A stretch of DNA of 64,000 bases from Pseudoalteromonas rhizosphaerae (GCF_902498845.1 NZ_CABVLM010000018.1:1-64000), one strand, 5' to 3'. Positions 8,098 to 17,511 are shown, counted from the first letter of the stretch. The notes: generated from the letters alone by a model not told the origin. Numbers and translations: made by a program.

Positions 8098-9084
8098 TTA
8101 CACTTTATCGGGTTCGATTTCTTTTATATATCGATTAACAGATAAGTAAGAGCCAACAAACCCTAAGCTGGTTGCAAGTAGCACTAACGCGCCAAATTCG
8201 CCTAAGCTTAAGCCGATTAAATTAAAGTTAGTTTGATACACTCCAGCGACTTGGGTGACTGCAGATCCAAGCCACCACATCATGAGGGCCACACATATAA
8301 AAGCAAACAAACCACCAACAATGCCATACCAAATGCCGGTCCATAAAAATGGCGCATGAATAAAGGTATTGGTTGCACCGACTAGCTTCATCACTTGGAT
8401 CTCTTCTTTCTTATCCATAATTGATAAGCGAATAGTGTTGCCTATGATCAAAGTTACCGAAGTCAGTAATAACAACGCGATGGTGATCACGCTTTCTTTT
8501 AACAGGCTTAATAATGCATTTAAGCGCTCAAGCCAGGCAATATCTAATTTACCAAAATCGACTTCACGCTCTGCTTCAAGCTTTTTTAATAATGCTTGCG
8601 CGGCGTTTGGTTGACGATGGCGAGAAGTCGGCGTGACGATAACAACATCTGGCAGAGGATTGCTATCTAAATATTCAAGTGCTTGGCCAAACCCTGATAC
8701 TTCTTTAAATTCAGTGAGCGCATTTTGTTTAGAAATAAAAGTGACATTATCAATTTCAGGGTAGAGTGCTAAGCGTTTAACAAGCGTTTGTGTTTCTTGT
8801 TCACTCATGGATTCTTTTACAAATAATGAAATCTCTGCAGCTTCTTCAAAGCCACTGCTGACCTGCTGCACATTTTTAACCACTAAATACAAGGTCGCTG
8901 GTAAGGTTAAACTTAAACCCAACACCGCAATGGTCATCATTGACGCCATCGGTGTGCGCCACATTTCGCCTAGGCTATATACACCTTGGCGAAATATATT
9001 CAGCACAAAGAAATATCCGGCTGCAAAAACTGATTTTTTTACTCGTTCATTTTGGCTTTTTCGGCCTTTGAATAACAAACTCAT
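8098..9084 (-). CDS. ftsX: Cell-division protein FtsX
   Basis: Membrane subunit of the FtsEX complex, which couples divisome assembly to peptidoglycan hydrolase activation. 328 residues: cytoplasmic N terminus, a first membrane helix near 50-70, a large periplasmic domain (about 72-200), and three further helices near 205-228, 250-275 and 295-315, as in the FtsX permease fold. Its ATG overlaps the ftsE TGA by four bases (ATGA), so the two proteins are translationally coupled. Confidence 0.95.
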   Translation of the reverse strand: MSLLFKGRKSQNERVKKSVFAAGYFFVLNIFRQGVYSLGEMWRTPMASMMTIAVLGLSLTLPATLYLVVKNVQQVSSGFEEAAEISLFVKESMSEQETQTLVKRLALYPEIDNVTFISKQNALTEFKEVSGFGQALEYLDSNPLPDVVIVTPTSRHRQPNAAQALLKKLEAEREVDFGKLDIAWLERLNALLSLLKESVITIALLLLTSVTLIIGNTIRLSIMDKKEEIQVMKLVGATNTFIHAPFLWTGIWYGIVGGLFAFICVALMMWWLGSAVTQVAGVYQTNFNLIGLSLGEFGALVLLATSLGFVGSYLSVNRYIKEIEPDKV

Positions 9085-9758
9085 AGTGTTGCCTCTGCCA
9101 ATGGATCTTGACTCATGCGACCATCTTTTAAGGTTAAGCTACGGTATTTCATTCGCGAGATCAGCCCTAAATCATGAGTGGCAATTAAGACTGTAGTGCC
9201 ATGATTATTAAATTCTTCAAACAAACGCAAGATATCCATGGAAAGCTCAGGATCTAGGTTACCTGTTGGTTCATCTGCAAGTAATAATGGTGGAGAGTTT
9301 ACAATTGCCCGGGCAATTCCAACTCGCTGTTGTTCACCACCAGAGAGTGTTGAAGGGTGGCATTTTACTTTATCTAGCAAGCCAACTTTATCAAGTGCGC
9401 CATGCACACGCTTTTCAATTTGCTTATGATGCGTACCTTCGATAATTAGCGGCAAGGCAACATTATCAAAAATAGTGTGGCGCTCTAATAAACGGTGGTT
9501 TTGAAATATGATACCAATATCACGGCGGACATAAGGAATTTGCCGCGATTTTACTGCATTTAAATCAACGCCATTAATAAAAACATGACCCGCCGACGGG
9601 CGTTCCATTAAACTAATGAGTTTAAGTAAGGTACTTTTACCAGCACCACTGTGACCTGTTAAAAAAGCCAATTCACCCGGTTTAACATGGAAATTAACTT
9701 TTTCCAGTGCTCGGTGACCACCGGGATATGTTTTGCTGACTTGCTGAAAATTTATCAT
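9081..9758 (-). CDS. ftsE: Cell-division ATP-binding protein FtsE
   Basis: ABC ATPase partner of FtsX at the division septum. Walker A GHSGAGKST, signature LSGGEQQRVGIARA, Walker B LLLADEPTGNLD and the H-loop ATHD are all intact. The start chosen is the ATG at 9758 (MINFQQVSKTYPGG), which aligns with the E. coli N terminus MIRFEHVSKAYLGG. An in-frame TTG four codons upstream (9770) is possible but less likely. It lies 52 bases after ftsY from this start and is coupled to ftsX. Confidence 0.96.
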   Translation of the reverse strand: MINFQQVSKTYPGGHRALEKVNFHVKPGELAFLTGHSGAGKSTLLKLISLMERPSAGHVFINGVDLNAVKSRQIPYVRRDIGIIFQNHRLLERHTIFDNVALPLIIEGTHHKQIEKRVHGALDKVGLLDKVKCHPSTLSGGEQQRVGIARAIVNSPPLLLADEPTGNLDPELSMDILRLFEEFNNHGTTVLIATHDLGLISRMKYRSLTLKDGRMSQDPLAEATL

Positions 9759-9810
9759 TTTAGTTATCAATCATCCACAGCTGAAAAGGGAGCTTGCTCC
9801 CCTTTTAAAT

Positions 9811-11955
9811 TTAAACTTCGTCCTCATCTTGGCTAAATAGCGCATCAATGAAGTCATTACTATTAAATGCACGTAAATCATCAATGCCTTCACCAACACC
9901 AATATAGCGGATCGGAATATTAAATTTATCGGCGACGGCAAAAATAACCCCACCTTTAGCTGTACCATCTAACTTAGACAATGTAATACCGGTAAGGCCA
10001 ACACACTGATTAAATAAGTTCACTTGGCTAATTGCATTTTGCCCTGTGCCAGCATCGATGGTTAGCATCACTTCATGCGGTGCATCGGGATCAATTTTCT
10101 TCATCACTCGGGCTATTTTTTCAAGCTCTTGCATCAAGTTGTCTTTATTTTGCAAGCGACCAGCTGTATCTGCAATTAACACATCAACGTTACGCGCTTT
10201 GGCAGCTTGAAATGCATCAAATATCACTGAGGCACTATCAGCACCGGTGTGCTGTGCAATTACTGGGATTTTATTACGCTCGCCCCATACTTGTAATTGC
10301 TCAACCGCAGCTGCACGGAAAGTATCACCTGCAGCTAACATGACTGATTTACCTTGATCCTGAAATTGCTTAGCAAGTTTACCAATGGTCGTTGTTTTAC
10401 CAACTCCATTAACACCCACCATTAAAATAACAAATGGTTTTTTATCAGCAGGAATTTCTAATGGCTGTTCTGCCGTTTTAAGCATCGCCGCCATTTCTTG
10501 CTTCATTAGCTCATATAATGCATCACCATCCTTTAACTGTTTGCGGTTAGCCGCATCAGTCAAACGATCGATCAGCTTCATGGTGGTATCAACACCTAAG
10601 TCGGCTGTTAATAGCTGAGTTTCAAGATCTTCAAATAATTCATCATCAATTTTCTTACCAGTGAAAATCGATGCAAAGCCAGAACCTAAGTTTACTTTGG
10701 TTTTTAATAAGCCTTTTTTAAGACGAGCAAAGAATCCTTCTTTCTTAGGTTTTTCAGCTGTTTTTGCTTCCTCGATGGCAAGCTCGGCCGTTAATCGCTC
10801 TTGCTCTAAACGCTCAGCTTCCGCCTCTTCGGCAGCAATACGTTGTTGCTCTACACGCTCAGCTTCGGCTTGCTCGGCAGCAATACGTTGTTGCTCTACA
10901 CGTTCAGCTTCGGCCTGCTCAGTAGCAATACGCTCTTGCTCTAAACGCTCAGCTTCGGCTTGCTCTGCTGCGATACGCACTTGTTCTACACGTTCAGCTT
11001 CAGCCTGCTCAGTAACAATACGCTCTTGCTCTAAACGCTCAGCTTCGGCTTGCTCTGCTGCGATACGCACTTGTTCTACACGTTCAGCTTCAGCCTGCTC
11101 AGTAACAATGCGCTCTTGCTCTACACGCTCAGCTTCGGCCTGCTCTGCAACAATACGTTGCTGCTCTATACGCTCAGCTTCAGCTTGCTCTGCTGCGATA
11201 CGCACTTGTTCTACACGTTCAGCTTCAGCTTGCTCGGCAGCAATACGCTCTTGCTCTACACGTTCAACTTCGGCTTGCTCTGCGGCAATAAGCTCTTGCT
11301 CTAAACGCTCAGCTTCGGCTTGCTCTGTTGCGATACGCTCTTGCTCTACACGTTCAGCTTCCGCTTGCTCAGTAACAATACGCTCTTGCTCTAAACGCTC
11401 AGCTTCGGCTTGCTCTGCTGCGATACGTTCTTGCTCTAAAAGCATTGCTTCTTCTTGCTGCACTAAACGAGCGGCTTCATCGCGGCGTTGTTGTTCTGCT
11501 TGTTCTGTTGCTGCTAATTCAGCATCTGTGATGGCTTGGCGTTCAGCATCACGTGCCTCAGCTTGCTCTACAGCAATACGCTGTTGTTCTAAGCGCTCTG
11601 CCTCAGCTTGCTCTGCAACAATGCGCTGTTGTTCTAAGCGCTCAGCTTCAGCTTGCTCTGCAACAATGCGCTGTTGTTCTAAGCGCTCAGCTTCAGCTTG
11701 CTCTGCAACAATGCGCTGTTGTTCTAAGCGCTCTGCCTCAGCTTGCTCTGCAACAATGCGCAGTTGTTCTAAGCGCTCTGCTTCAGCTTGCTCTGCAACA
11801 ATGCGCTGTTGTTCTAAGCGCTCAGCTTCAGCTTGCTCTGCGCGCTCAACTTCCGCTTGTTGGTTATCGGCCTCTTGGGCGGTCTGCTCTACTTGTTGGT
11901 TTTTATCTGACTTACCAAAACCAAACCAAGACAGGAATTTATTTTTTTTTGCCAT
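9811..11955 (-). CDS. ftsY: Signal recognition particle receptor FtsY with expanded repeat domain
   Basis: SRP receptor GTPase that docks ribosome-SRP complexes on the inner membrane. The NG domain fills about 400-714 and has the GTPase motifs GVNGVGKTTTIGKLA, DTFRAAAVEQL, IADTAGRLQ and LSKLDGTAKGG. The N terminus (MAKKNKFLSWFGFGK) is the usual amphipathic membrane anchor. At 714 residues it is over 200 longer than E. coli FtsY because the acidic A domain contains about twenty 15-residue repeats (consensus AEAERLEQQRIVAEQ) in two blocks, residues 42-131 and 183-392, predicted to form a long charged helix or coiled coil. First gene of the ftsY-ftsE-ftsX set. Confidence 0.96.
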   Translation of the reverse strand: MAKKNKFLSWFGFGKSDKNQQVEQTAQEADNQQAEVERAEQAEAERLEQQRIVAEQAEAERLEQLRIVAEQAEAERLEQQRIVAEQAEAERLEQQRIVAEQAEAERLEQQRIVAEQAEAERLEQQRIAVEQAEARDAERQAITDAELAATEQAEQQRRDEAARLVQQEEAMLLEQERIAAEQAEAERLEQERIVTEQAEAERVEQERIATEQAEAERLEQELIAAEQAEVERVEQERIAAEQAEAERVEQVRIAAEQAEAERIEQQRIVAEQAEAERVEQERIVTEQAEAERVEQVRIAAEQAEAERLEQERIVTEQAEAERVEQVRIAAEQAEAERLEQERIATEQAEAERVEQQRIAAEQAEAERVEQQRIAAEEAEAERLEQERLTAELAIEEAKTAEKPKKEGFFARLKKGLLKTKVNLGSGFASIFTGKKIDDELFEDLETQLLTADLGVDTTMKLIDRLTDAANRKQLKDGDALYELMKQEMAAMLKTAEQPLEIPADKKPFVILMVGVNGVGKTTTIGKLAKQFQDQGKSVMLAAGDTFRAAAVEQLQVWGERNKIPVIAQHTGADSASVIFDAFQAAKARNVDVLIADTAGRLQNKDNLMQELEKIARVMKKIDPDAPHEVMLTIDAGTGQNAISQVNLFNQCVGLTGITLSKLDGTAKGGVIFAVADKFNIPIRYIGVGEGIDDLRAFNSNDFIDALFSQDEDEV
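10780..11409 (-). repeat. 45-bp tandem repeat inside ftsY, block 2 (about 14 units)
   Basis: Fourteen consecutive 15-codon units encode variants of AEAERxEQxRIxxEQ (residues 183-392). A two-unit pattern (LEQERIVTEQ alternating with VEQVRIAAEQ) recurs, which points to growth by 90-bp duplications. All units stay in frame. Confidence 0.9.
11563..11832 (-). repeat. 45-bp tandem repeat inside ftsY, block 1 (six units)
   Basis: Six 15-codon units (residues 42-131), five nearly identical with AEAERLEQQRIVAEQ. They are more homogeneous than block 2, suggesting more recent expansion. A 51-residue non-periodic stretch separates the blocks. Confidence 0.9.
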
Positions 11956-12168
11956 ACTTGCTAATAACCACTTATAAAAATCTGATAAACTAACGGTAAT
12001 ACTTTGTGTATTCGCTGCATTGCTTTAAAAGCACAGCCGCTAATAACCACAACATATTGTCTAAGATGCTCATAGTAACACTTTTAGCGCAGTTGAAAAA
12101 TGACACGCTACTATATGATTGCAATATTATCTGAGCTGGATTCTAGATACCATTTTTTAGTGAGCTAA

Positions 12169-12768
12169 ATGAGAAATAAATCACCACAAAAACAAGTGAG
12201 TAATAAAGCCAGCGATGGCGTTATTAGGATCATCAGCGGGCAATTTCGTGGCCGTAAATTACCAGTAAAAGATGTGCAAGGTCTTCGTCCAACCACAGAT
12301 CGTATCAAAGAAACGGTATTTAACTGGTTAATGCAAGATACTCGCGATACTAAAGTACTCGATTGTTTTGCAGGTTCCGGTGGATTAGGTTTTGAAGCAC
12401 TCTCTCGTTTTGCTCTCAGTGCACGCTTTTTAGAGATGGATAAACTCGCCGCGAACCAATTACAAACTAATATTGACACGTTAAAGCTCACTAACGCTGA
12501 AGTAATTTGCACCGACAGTTTGCTTTATTTAAGTAACAATACTCAGCAACAACAGTTTAACTTAGTGTTTATTGATCCACCTTTTCGCCAAGGTTTAGCC
12601 CAAAAATGCTGTGATTTACTCACTGAAAATGACTGGCTAAGTAAAAATGCCCTCATTTATGTTGAAGTAGAAAGTGAGATGAGTGCGTTGCAAACACCTA
12701 GCAATTGGCTGTTATTAAAAGAAAAAGCGGCGGGACAAGTATTGTGCCGCCTCTATGAACTACAGTAA
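12169..12768 (+). CDS. rsmD: 16S rRNA (guanine966-N2)-methyltransferase
   Basis: Methylates G966 of 16S rRNA on the assembling 30S subunit. 199 residues, the normal size. N-terminal IRIISGQFRGRKLPV and RPTTDRIKETVFNWL are RsmD hallmarks; LDCFAGSGGLGFEALSR is the SAM-binding loop and IDPPF near residue 140 is the N2-amine methyltransferase catalytic motif. It is divergent from ftsY across 213 bases, an arrangement shared with E. coli. Confidence 0.96.
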   Translation: MRNKSPQKQVSNKASDGVIRIISGQFRGRKLPVKDVQGLRPTTDRIKETVFNWLMQDTRDTKVLDCFAGSGGLGFEALSRFALSARFLEMDKLAANQLQTNIDTLKLTNAEVICTDSLLYLSNNTQQQQFNLVFIDPPFRQGLAQKCCDLLTENDWLSKNALIYVEVESEMSALQTPSNWLLLKEKAAGQVLCRLYELQ

Positions 12769-12823
12769 AATTAGTAACATAGAAATATTTTTTGTTTCCA
12801 CTTGGAGCAGACAATATTTATCC

Positions 12824-12853
12824 TTTACATGTGGTGCGGCTTCGGATTACAAT
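12824..12853 (+). promoter_or_regulatory. Sigma-70 promoter of rpsU
   Basis: TTTACA (12824-12829) and TACAAT (12848-12853), spaced by 18 bases, about 70 bases before the rpsU start. This should be the main promoter of the rpsU-yqeY(-dnaG-rpoD) unit. Confidence 0.6.
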
Positions 12854-12874
12854 ACTGCACCATTTTTGAACCAC

Positions 12875-12893
12875 TTGATCATTGTTTGATCAA
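12875..12893 (+). promoter_or_regulatory. Hairpin in the rpsU leader
   Basis: TTGATCA and TGATCAA form a perfect 7-bp stem with a five-base loop in the presumed 5' untranslated region, about 40 bases before ATG. It could affect translation or stability of the mRNA, but nothing here proves a role. Confidence 0.4.
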
Positions 12894-12931
12894 CTTGAGC
12901 AACGCTCATTATTTAGGTAGGTGAATTTTTA

Positions 12932-13147
12932 ATGCCAGTAATTAAAGTAAGAGAGAACGAACCGTTTGACGTAGCACTTCGTCGCTTCAAGCGTTCATGT
13001 GAAAAAGCAGGTATCCTTTCAGAAGTTCGTCGTCGCGAGCACTATGAAAAGCCAACAGCTGAGCGTAAGCGTAAAAAAGCTGCAGCGGTTAAGCGTCACA
13101 TGAAGAAGCTTTCTCGCGATAACGCACGTCGCGTTAAATTATATTGA
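12932..13147 (+). CDS. rpsU: 30S ribosomal protein bS21
   Basis: Small basic ribosomal protein that helps 30S subunits start translation. 71 residues; MPVIKVRENEPFDVALRRFKRSCEKAG is nearly the same as in E. coli, with an Arg/Lys-rich tail. GGTAGGTG upstream of ATG serves as ribosome site. First gene of the macromolecular-synthesis operon. Confidence 0.98.
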   Translation: MPVIKVRENEPFDVALRRFKRSCEKAGILSEVRRREHYEKPTAERKRKKAAAVKRHMKKLSRDNARRVKLY

Positions 13148-13167
13148 TCAGTATTGGTTTTGTATAA

Positions 13168-13614
13168 ATGAGCCTTTTAATAAAGCTAAAAGATGCGCAA
13201 AAAGATGCGATGCGAGCGAAAGACAAATCTCGTCTTAACCCAATTCGTATGGTGCTTGCTGCAATCAAGCAGCGTGAAATTGACGAGCAAATAACACTTG
13301 ATGATGATGGTATTACCGCAGTATTAGTGAAGCTTGTTAAACAACGCCGTGATTCTTACACTCAGTATACTGATGCTGGCCGTGAAGATTTAGCCGAAAT
13401 TGAAGCCAATGAGATTACAGCTCTTGAAGAATTCTTACCTCAACAATTGAGTGAAGAAGAAATCATAGCTCTTATTGATGCGGCTATTGCTGATACTAAC
13501 GCAGCAGGTATGCAAGATATGGGTAAAGTAATGGGTATAATCAAAAGCAAAGCTGAAGGTCGCGCCGATTTAGGTAAGATCTCTGGTTTAATTAAGCAAC
13601 GATTAACTGCCTAA
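13168..13614 (+). CDS. yqeY: GatB/YqeY domain protein
   Basis: 148 residues, all of it the GatB/YqeY helical domain: N-terminal KDAQKDAMRAKDKSRLNPIRMVLAAIKQ, then EEFLPQQLSEEEI, then MGKVMGIIKSKAEGRADL. The domain resembles the tRNA-binding tail of the GatB amidotransferase subunit, but the role of the stand-alone protein is not settled. It lies 20 bases after rpsU and before dnaG, an order found in many non-enteric gammaproteobacteria. Confidence 0.92.
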   Translation: MSLLIKLKDAQKDAMRAKDKSRLNPIRMVLAAIKQREIDEQITLDDDGITAVLVKLVKQRRDSYTQYTDAGREDLAEIEANEITALEEFLPQQLSEEEIIALIDAAIADTNAAGMQDMGKVMGIIKSKAEGRADLGKISGLIKQRLTA

Positions 13615-13644
13615 TACTCCCACATACAGATGTATGATTTAAGC

Positions 13645-13667
13645 AAACCGAGCCATGTGCTCGGTTT
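13645..13667 (+). terminator. Hairpin between yqeY and dnaG
   Basis: AAACCGAGC...GCTCGGTTT with a five-base loop (CATGT), followed by CTTCGTTTTT. It probably reduces transcription into dnaG relative to rpsU-yqeY, as the terminator before dnaG does in E. coli. Confidence 0.8.
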
Positions 13668-13783
13668 CTTCGTTTTTCGCTTTAATAAAAATAGCATTTG
13701 TGTTCAAATCTAAATTGTAGAACTAAATTATCTGATATTTCGTTCACCTTATTTTCTATTTATCTCAGGACTACACTTTACTA

Positions 13784-15538
13784 ATGGCTGGAAAGATCCC
13801 ACGTAATTTTATAGATGATTTACTTGCCAGAACCGATATTGTTGAGCTAATTGACTCCAAAGTTGGCTTAAAAAAAGCGGGCAAAGATTACCAAGCCTGT
13901 TGCCCTTTTCATAACGAAAAATCCCCATCATTTACTGTATCTCAAGACAAACAGTTTTATCATTGCTTTGGTTGTGGTGCGAACGGCAACGCTATTTCAT
14001 TTGTTATGGAATACGACAAGCTTGAATTTGTTGATGCCATTGAAGAACTTGCAAGCATCCTAAATCTTGATGTACCTCGAGAGCAAGGCACCAGTAATGG
14101 CCCAGAGCGTACCGCAGAACAAAAACGCTCAGATTACGATTTAATGCTCCATAGTGCGCGTTTTTATCAACACCAGTTAAAACATCATGCTAATTCAGCA
14201 ACCGTAATAGACTATGTAAAAGGCCGAGGCCTAAGTGGCGAAACCGTTAAAAAGTTTATGATTGGTTATGCCCCCAGTGAATGGGAAGGCCTTTGCCAAC
14301 AACTTGGCCGCAATAAAGAACAAAAAGAGCAATTAGTTGAGCTAAAGCTGGCCTCAGAGAAAACCCCAGGCCGCCAATTTGACTTCTTTCGTGATCGCTT
14401 AATGTTCCCTATTCGCGATAAACGTGGTCGTGTTATTGCTTTTGGTGGCCGTGTGATGCAAGCGGATCAAGGTCCTAAATATTTAAACTCGCCAGAAACC
14501 CGCATCTTCCATAAAGGCTTTGAACTATATGGATTATATGAAGCAAAACAAGCGCATAAAAAGCTCGACCATGTACTCATAGTGGAAGGCTATATGGATG
14601 TTGTGGCACTGAGCGAGCAAGGTATTGAATATGCGGTAGCTGCGCTTGGTACTGCCACCACCACTGAACACATGCATACATTGTTTAGAACCACTGACCG
14701 GGTAATTTGTTGTTATGATGGTGACCGCGCTGGCCGAGATGCCGCTTGGCGTGCACTCGAAAATGCCCTGCCCTATTTAAATGATGGCAAAGCGCTACTG
14801 TTTGTATTTTTACCAGACGGCGAAGATCCCGATTCATTAGTACAAAAAGAAGGCAAAGAAGCGTTTGAACTACGTTTATCTCAAGCCGATGATTTTACTA
14901 AAGTGCTATTTAATAAACTCAGCCAAGAGATTGATTTAACTACCGATGCAGGTAAAGCTAAGCTTCTTAGTGCTGTGCTTCCGTTGGTTGAGAAAATCCC
15001 TAGTCAGTTTTATCAAGAAAACTTATTAGAGCACTTAGGTCGATTAATAGGCCGCACTAAAGAGCAGTTAAACAATCGCTTAAAAACACCTAAACAGCAG
15101 CATGCGATTGAGCGAAAATTTAAAATTACGCCAATGCGTCGCGCAATTGGGTTACTAATTCAGCACCCTAAATTAGCCAATACAGTGCCTTATTTAGCTG
15201 ATTTAGCACAAATGAATATTGCCGGTATCGCCTTGCTTATTAGGTTGCAACATTGCGCTTTACAAAAAAGTGACATTACTACAGCGCAATTAATTGAATC
15301 ATTTAGAGAAACACCCGAGTACGAGGCGCTCATTAAGCTCGCTACTTGGCGTCATGAGATCAATGACGACCGTTTAGAGGACGAATTTAAAAATACTTTC
15401 AGATTTATTGAAGATCAGTGTTTAAATTATCGACTCGAGACCTTATTAATAAAAGACAAGACCCAAGGACTTACGAGTGAAGAAAGACTAGAATGTTTAG
15501 CCCTTACTCAAGCGTTAAAAGGGTCGAAAAGACACTAA
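13784..15538 (+). CDS. dnaG: DNA primase
   Basis: Makes RNA primers at the replication fork, recruited by DnaB helicase. 584 residues: N-terminal CHC2 zinc ribbon (CCPFHNEKSPSF, then FHCFGCG-like YHCFGCGANGN, about 40-65), RNA-polymerase core with KYLNSPETRIFHKG, and TOPRIM motifs VEGYMDVVALSEQGI and YDGDRAGRDAA (about 266-320). The C-terminal part (about 440-584) is the more variable helicase-binding domain. Upstream terminator and downstream rpoD match the classical operon. Confidence 0.97.
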   Translation: MAGKIPRNFIDDLLARTDIVELIDSKVGLKKAGKDYQACCPFHNEKSPSFTVSQDKQFYHCFGCGANGNAISFVMEYDKLEFVDAIEELASILNLDVPREQGTSNGPERTAEQKRSDYDLMLHSARFYQHQLKHHANSATVIDYVKGRGLSGETVKKFMIGYAPSEWEGLCQQLGRNKEQKEQLVELKLASEKTPGRQFDFFRDRLMFPIRDKRGRVIAFGGRVMQADQGPKYLNSPETRIFHKGFELYGLYEAKQAHKKLDHVLIVEGYMDVVALSEQGIEYAVAALGTATTTEHMHTLFRTTDRVICCYDGDRAGRDAAWRALENALPYLNDGKALLFVFLPDGEDPDSLVQKEGKEAFELRLSQADDFTKVLFNKLSQEIDLTTDAGKAKLLSAVLPLVEKIPSQFYQENLLEHLGRLIGRTKEQLNNRLKTPKQQHAIERKFKITPMRRAIGLLIQHPKLANTVPYLADLAQMNIAGIALLIRLQHCALQKSDITTAQLIESFRETPEYEALIKLATWRHEINDDRLEDEFKNTFRFIEDQCLNYRLETLLIKDKTQGLTSEERLECLALTQALKGSKRH

Positions 15539-15600
15539 CAGCTAGTCAAAAATGAATTATGCTGTTATACTGTGCTATTCACTGCGTCAAATAATACTTA

Positions 15601-15624
15601 GCTTGGCTTAATAAATAAGCAAGC
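15601..15624 (+). promoter_or_regulatory. Hairpin in the dnaG-rpoD spacer
   Basis: GCTTG and CTTA pair with TAAG and CAAGC (one bulged G, five-base loop), about 45 bases before the rpoD ATG. E. coli has an mRNA processing site in this position; whether this hairpin is equivalent is inference. Confidence 0.4.
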
Positions 15625-15669
15625 TGGCGCCTGTTGTATCAACTTATCAGAGTGGAAGAAACAATCTCT

Positions 15670-17511
15670 ATGGATCCAACTCCTCAGTCACAATTAAAAC
15701 TTCTGATTCAAAAAGGTAAAGAGCAAGGTTACTTAACTTTTGCAGAAGTTAATGATCACCTTCCACAAGATATTATCGATTCAGATCAAGTAGAAGATAT
15801 CATTAGTATGATCAATGATATGGGTATCAAGGTTAGCGAAAACGCGCCTGATGCCGATGAATTGATGATGCAAGAAACAACAACAGATGAAGACGCAGCG
15901 GAAGCTGCAGCCGCTGCGCTTGCTACTGTAGATAAAGAAATCGGCCGTACAACGGATCCGGTTCGTATGTACATGCGTGAAATGGGTACTGTTGAATTGC
16001 TTACCCGTGAAGGCGAAATTGTTATCGCTAAGCGTATTGAAGAAGGGATCAACCAAGTACAAATCTCGGTTGCAGAATACCCTGAAGCAATTACATACCT
16101 ACTTGAGCAATGGGATAAGTTTGAAGCAGAAGAAATGCGCTTAAGCGACATTATCTCTGGTTTCTTCGATCCTAATGAAGATGCTGCGCCAATCTCTGCT
16201 ACCCATATCGGTTCTGAATTAAGCGAAAAAGAACTTGATGATGAAGATGACGATGATACTGATAGCGATGATGAAGACGAAGAAGAAGTAGATACTGGCC
16301 CAGATCCTGAAGAGGCTCGTGTACACTTTGAAAACCTTCGCGATCTTTACAATAAAGCACGCGACACGTTTGATAGTAAAGGCCGTTCACATCCAGAATC
16401 GCAAGCTGCGATTTTTGAGATTGGTGAGCTGTTTAAAACCTTTAAACTAGTGCCGAAACAGTTTGATCGTATGGTTAACAACATGCGTGAAATGATGGAC
16501 AGAGTTCGTGTTCAAGAACGTATCGTCATGAAACAAGCTGTACAAATCGCTAAGCTACCGAAGAAAACTTTTGTTAAGCACTTTGCTAATAATGAAACTG
16601 ATGCTGCATGGATTGATCTTGAGATTGCTGCGAATGAAAAACATTCTGCAAAATTAGAAGAAATCAAACCAGAAATCATCCGCTGTATTAATAAACTATG
16701 TGTAATCGAAGAAAGCACAGGTTTAAGCATTGAGCGTATTAAAGACATCAACCGTCGTATGAGCATTGGTGAAGCAAAAGCGCGCCGTGCGAAGAAAGAG
16801 ATGGTTGAAGCGAACTTACGTCTTGTAATCTCAATTGCTAAAAAATATACCAACCGTGGTTTACAATTCTTGGATTTAATCCAAGAAGGTAACATTGGTT
16901 TGATGAAAGCTGTTGATAAGTTTGAATATCGCCGTGGTTATAAGTTTTCAACTTATGCTACGTGGTGGATCCGTCAAGCAATCACCCGCTCTATCGCCGA
17001 CCAAGCGCGTACAATCCGTATTCCGGTGCATATGATTGAAACGATTAATAAACTTAATCGTATTTCTCGTCAAATGCTGCAAGAAATGGGTCGTGAGCCA
17101 AATCCAGAAGAATTAGCAGAACGCATGATGATGCCTGAGGATAAAATCCGTAAGGTACTTAAGATTGCTAAAGAGCCAATTTCTATGGAAACGCCAATCG
17201 GTGATGATGAAGATTCGCACTTAGGCGACTTTATCGAAGACACTACTATTGATTCGCCAATCGACTCGGCAACAATGGAATCTCTTCGCGGTGCTACCAA
17301 CGATGTGCTTGCAGGCCTAACAGCCCGAGAAGCAAAAGTATTGCGTATGCGTTTTGGTATCGATATGAATACCGACCATACCTTAGAAGAAGTAGGTAAA
17401 CAGTTTGACGTAACGCGTGAGCGTATTCGTCAAATCGAAGCGAAGGCACTACGTAAATTACGCCACCCTTCACGCTCTGACTTATTGAAAAGCTTCTTAG
17501 ATGCTAAGTAA
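15670..17511 (+). CDS. rpoD: Primary RNA polymerase sigma factor (sigma 70)
   Basis: Housekeeping sigma factor. Using the ATG at 15670 (MDPTPQSQLKLLIQKGKEQG), preceded by GTGGAAG, gives 613 residues, the same as E. coli; an in-frame TTG 12 codons upstream is less likely. Region 1.1 is followed by region 1.2 (DPVRMYMREMGTVELLTREGE), a long acidic non-conserved insert with runs of Asp/Glu (about 190-215), regions 2.1-2.4 (RRGYKFSTYATWWIRQAITR), region 3, and region 4.2 (TLEEVGKQFDVTRERIRQIE). It ends the rpsU-yqeY-dnaG-rpoD operon. Confidence 0.98.
   Translation: MDPTPQSQLKLLIQKGKEQGYLTFAEVNDHLPQDIIDSDQVEDIISMINDMGIKVSENAPDADELMMQETTTDEDAAEAAAAALATVDKEIGRTTDPVRMYMREMGTVELLTREGEIVIAKRIEEGINQVQISVAEYPEAITYLLEQWDKFEAEEMRLSDIISGFFDPNEDAAPISATHIGSELSEKELDDEDDDDTDSDDEDEEEVDTGPDPEEARVHFENLRDLYNKARDTFDSKGRSHPESQAAIFEIGELFKTFKLVPKQFDRMVNNMREMMDRVRVQERIVMKQAVQIAKLPKKTFVKHFANNETDAAWIDLEIAANEKHSAKLEEIKPEIIRCINKLCVIEESTGLSIERIKDINRRMSIGEAKARRAKKEMVEANLRLVISIAKKYTNRGLQFLDLIQEGNIGLMKAVDKFEYRRGYKFSTYATWWIRQAITRSIADQARTIRIPVHMIETINKLNRISRQMLQEMGREPNPEELAERMMMPEDKIRKVLKIAKEPISMETPIGDDEDSHLGDFIEDTTIDSPIDSATMESLRGATNDVLAGLTAREAKVLRMRFGIDMNTDHTLEEVGKQFDVTRERIRQIEAKALRKLRHPSRSDLLKSFLDAK

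Noticed and set aside
9771..9780. DnaA-box-like TCATCCACAG near ftsE
   Set aside because: It does not match the TTATNCACA consensus, and no cluster of such sites or origin genes is nearby.
10780..11832. Regular repeats that could suggest a CRISPR array
   Set aside because: The units are contiguous 45-bp coding repeats without unique spacers and lie inside the ftsY reading frame.
10661..11977. 438-codon open frame antisense to ftsY, with Ser/Ala/Cys-rich repeats
   Set aside because: It is the reverse-strand reading of the ftsY 45-bp repeats, which stays open because each unit lacks stops in that frame. Low complexity, no ribosome site, no family match.
11553..11993. 146-codon plus-strand frame opposite the start of ftsY
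   Set aside because: Also a shadow of the ftsY repeats; composition is the complement of the AEAERLEQ units and there is no start signal.
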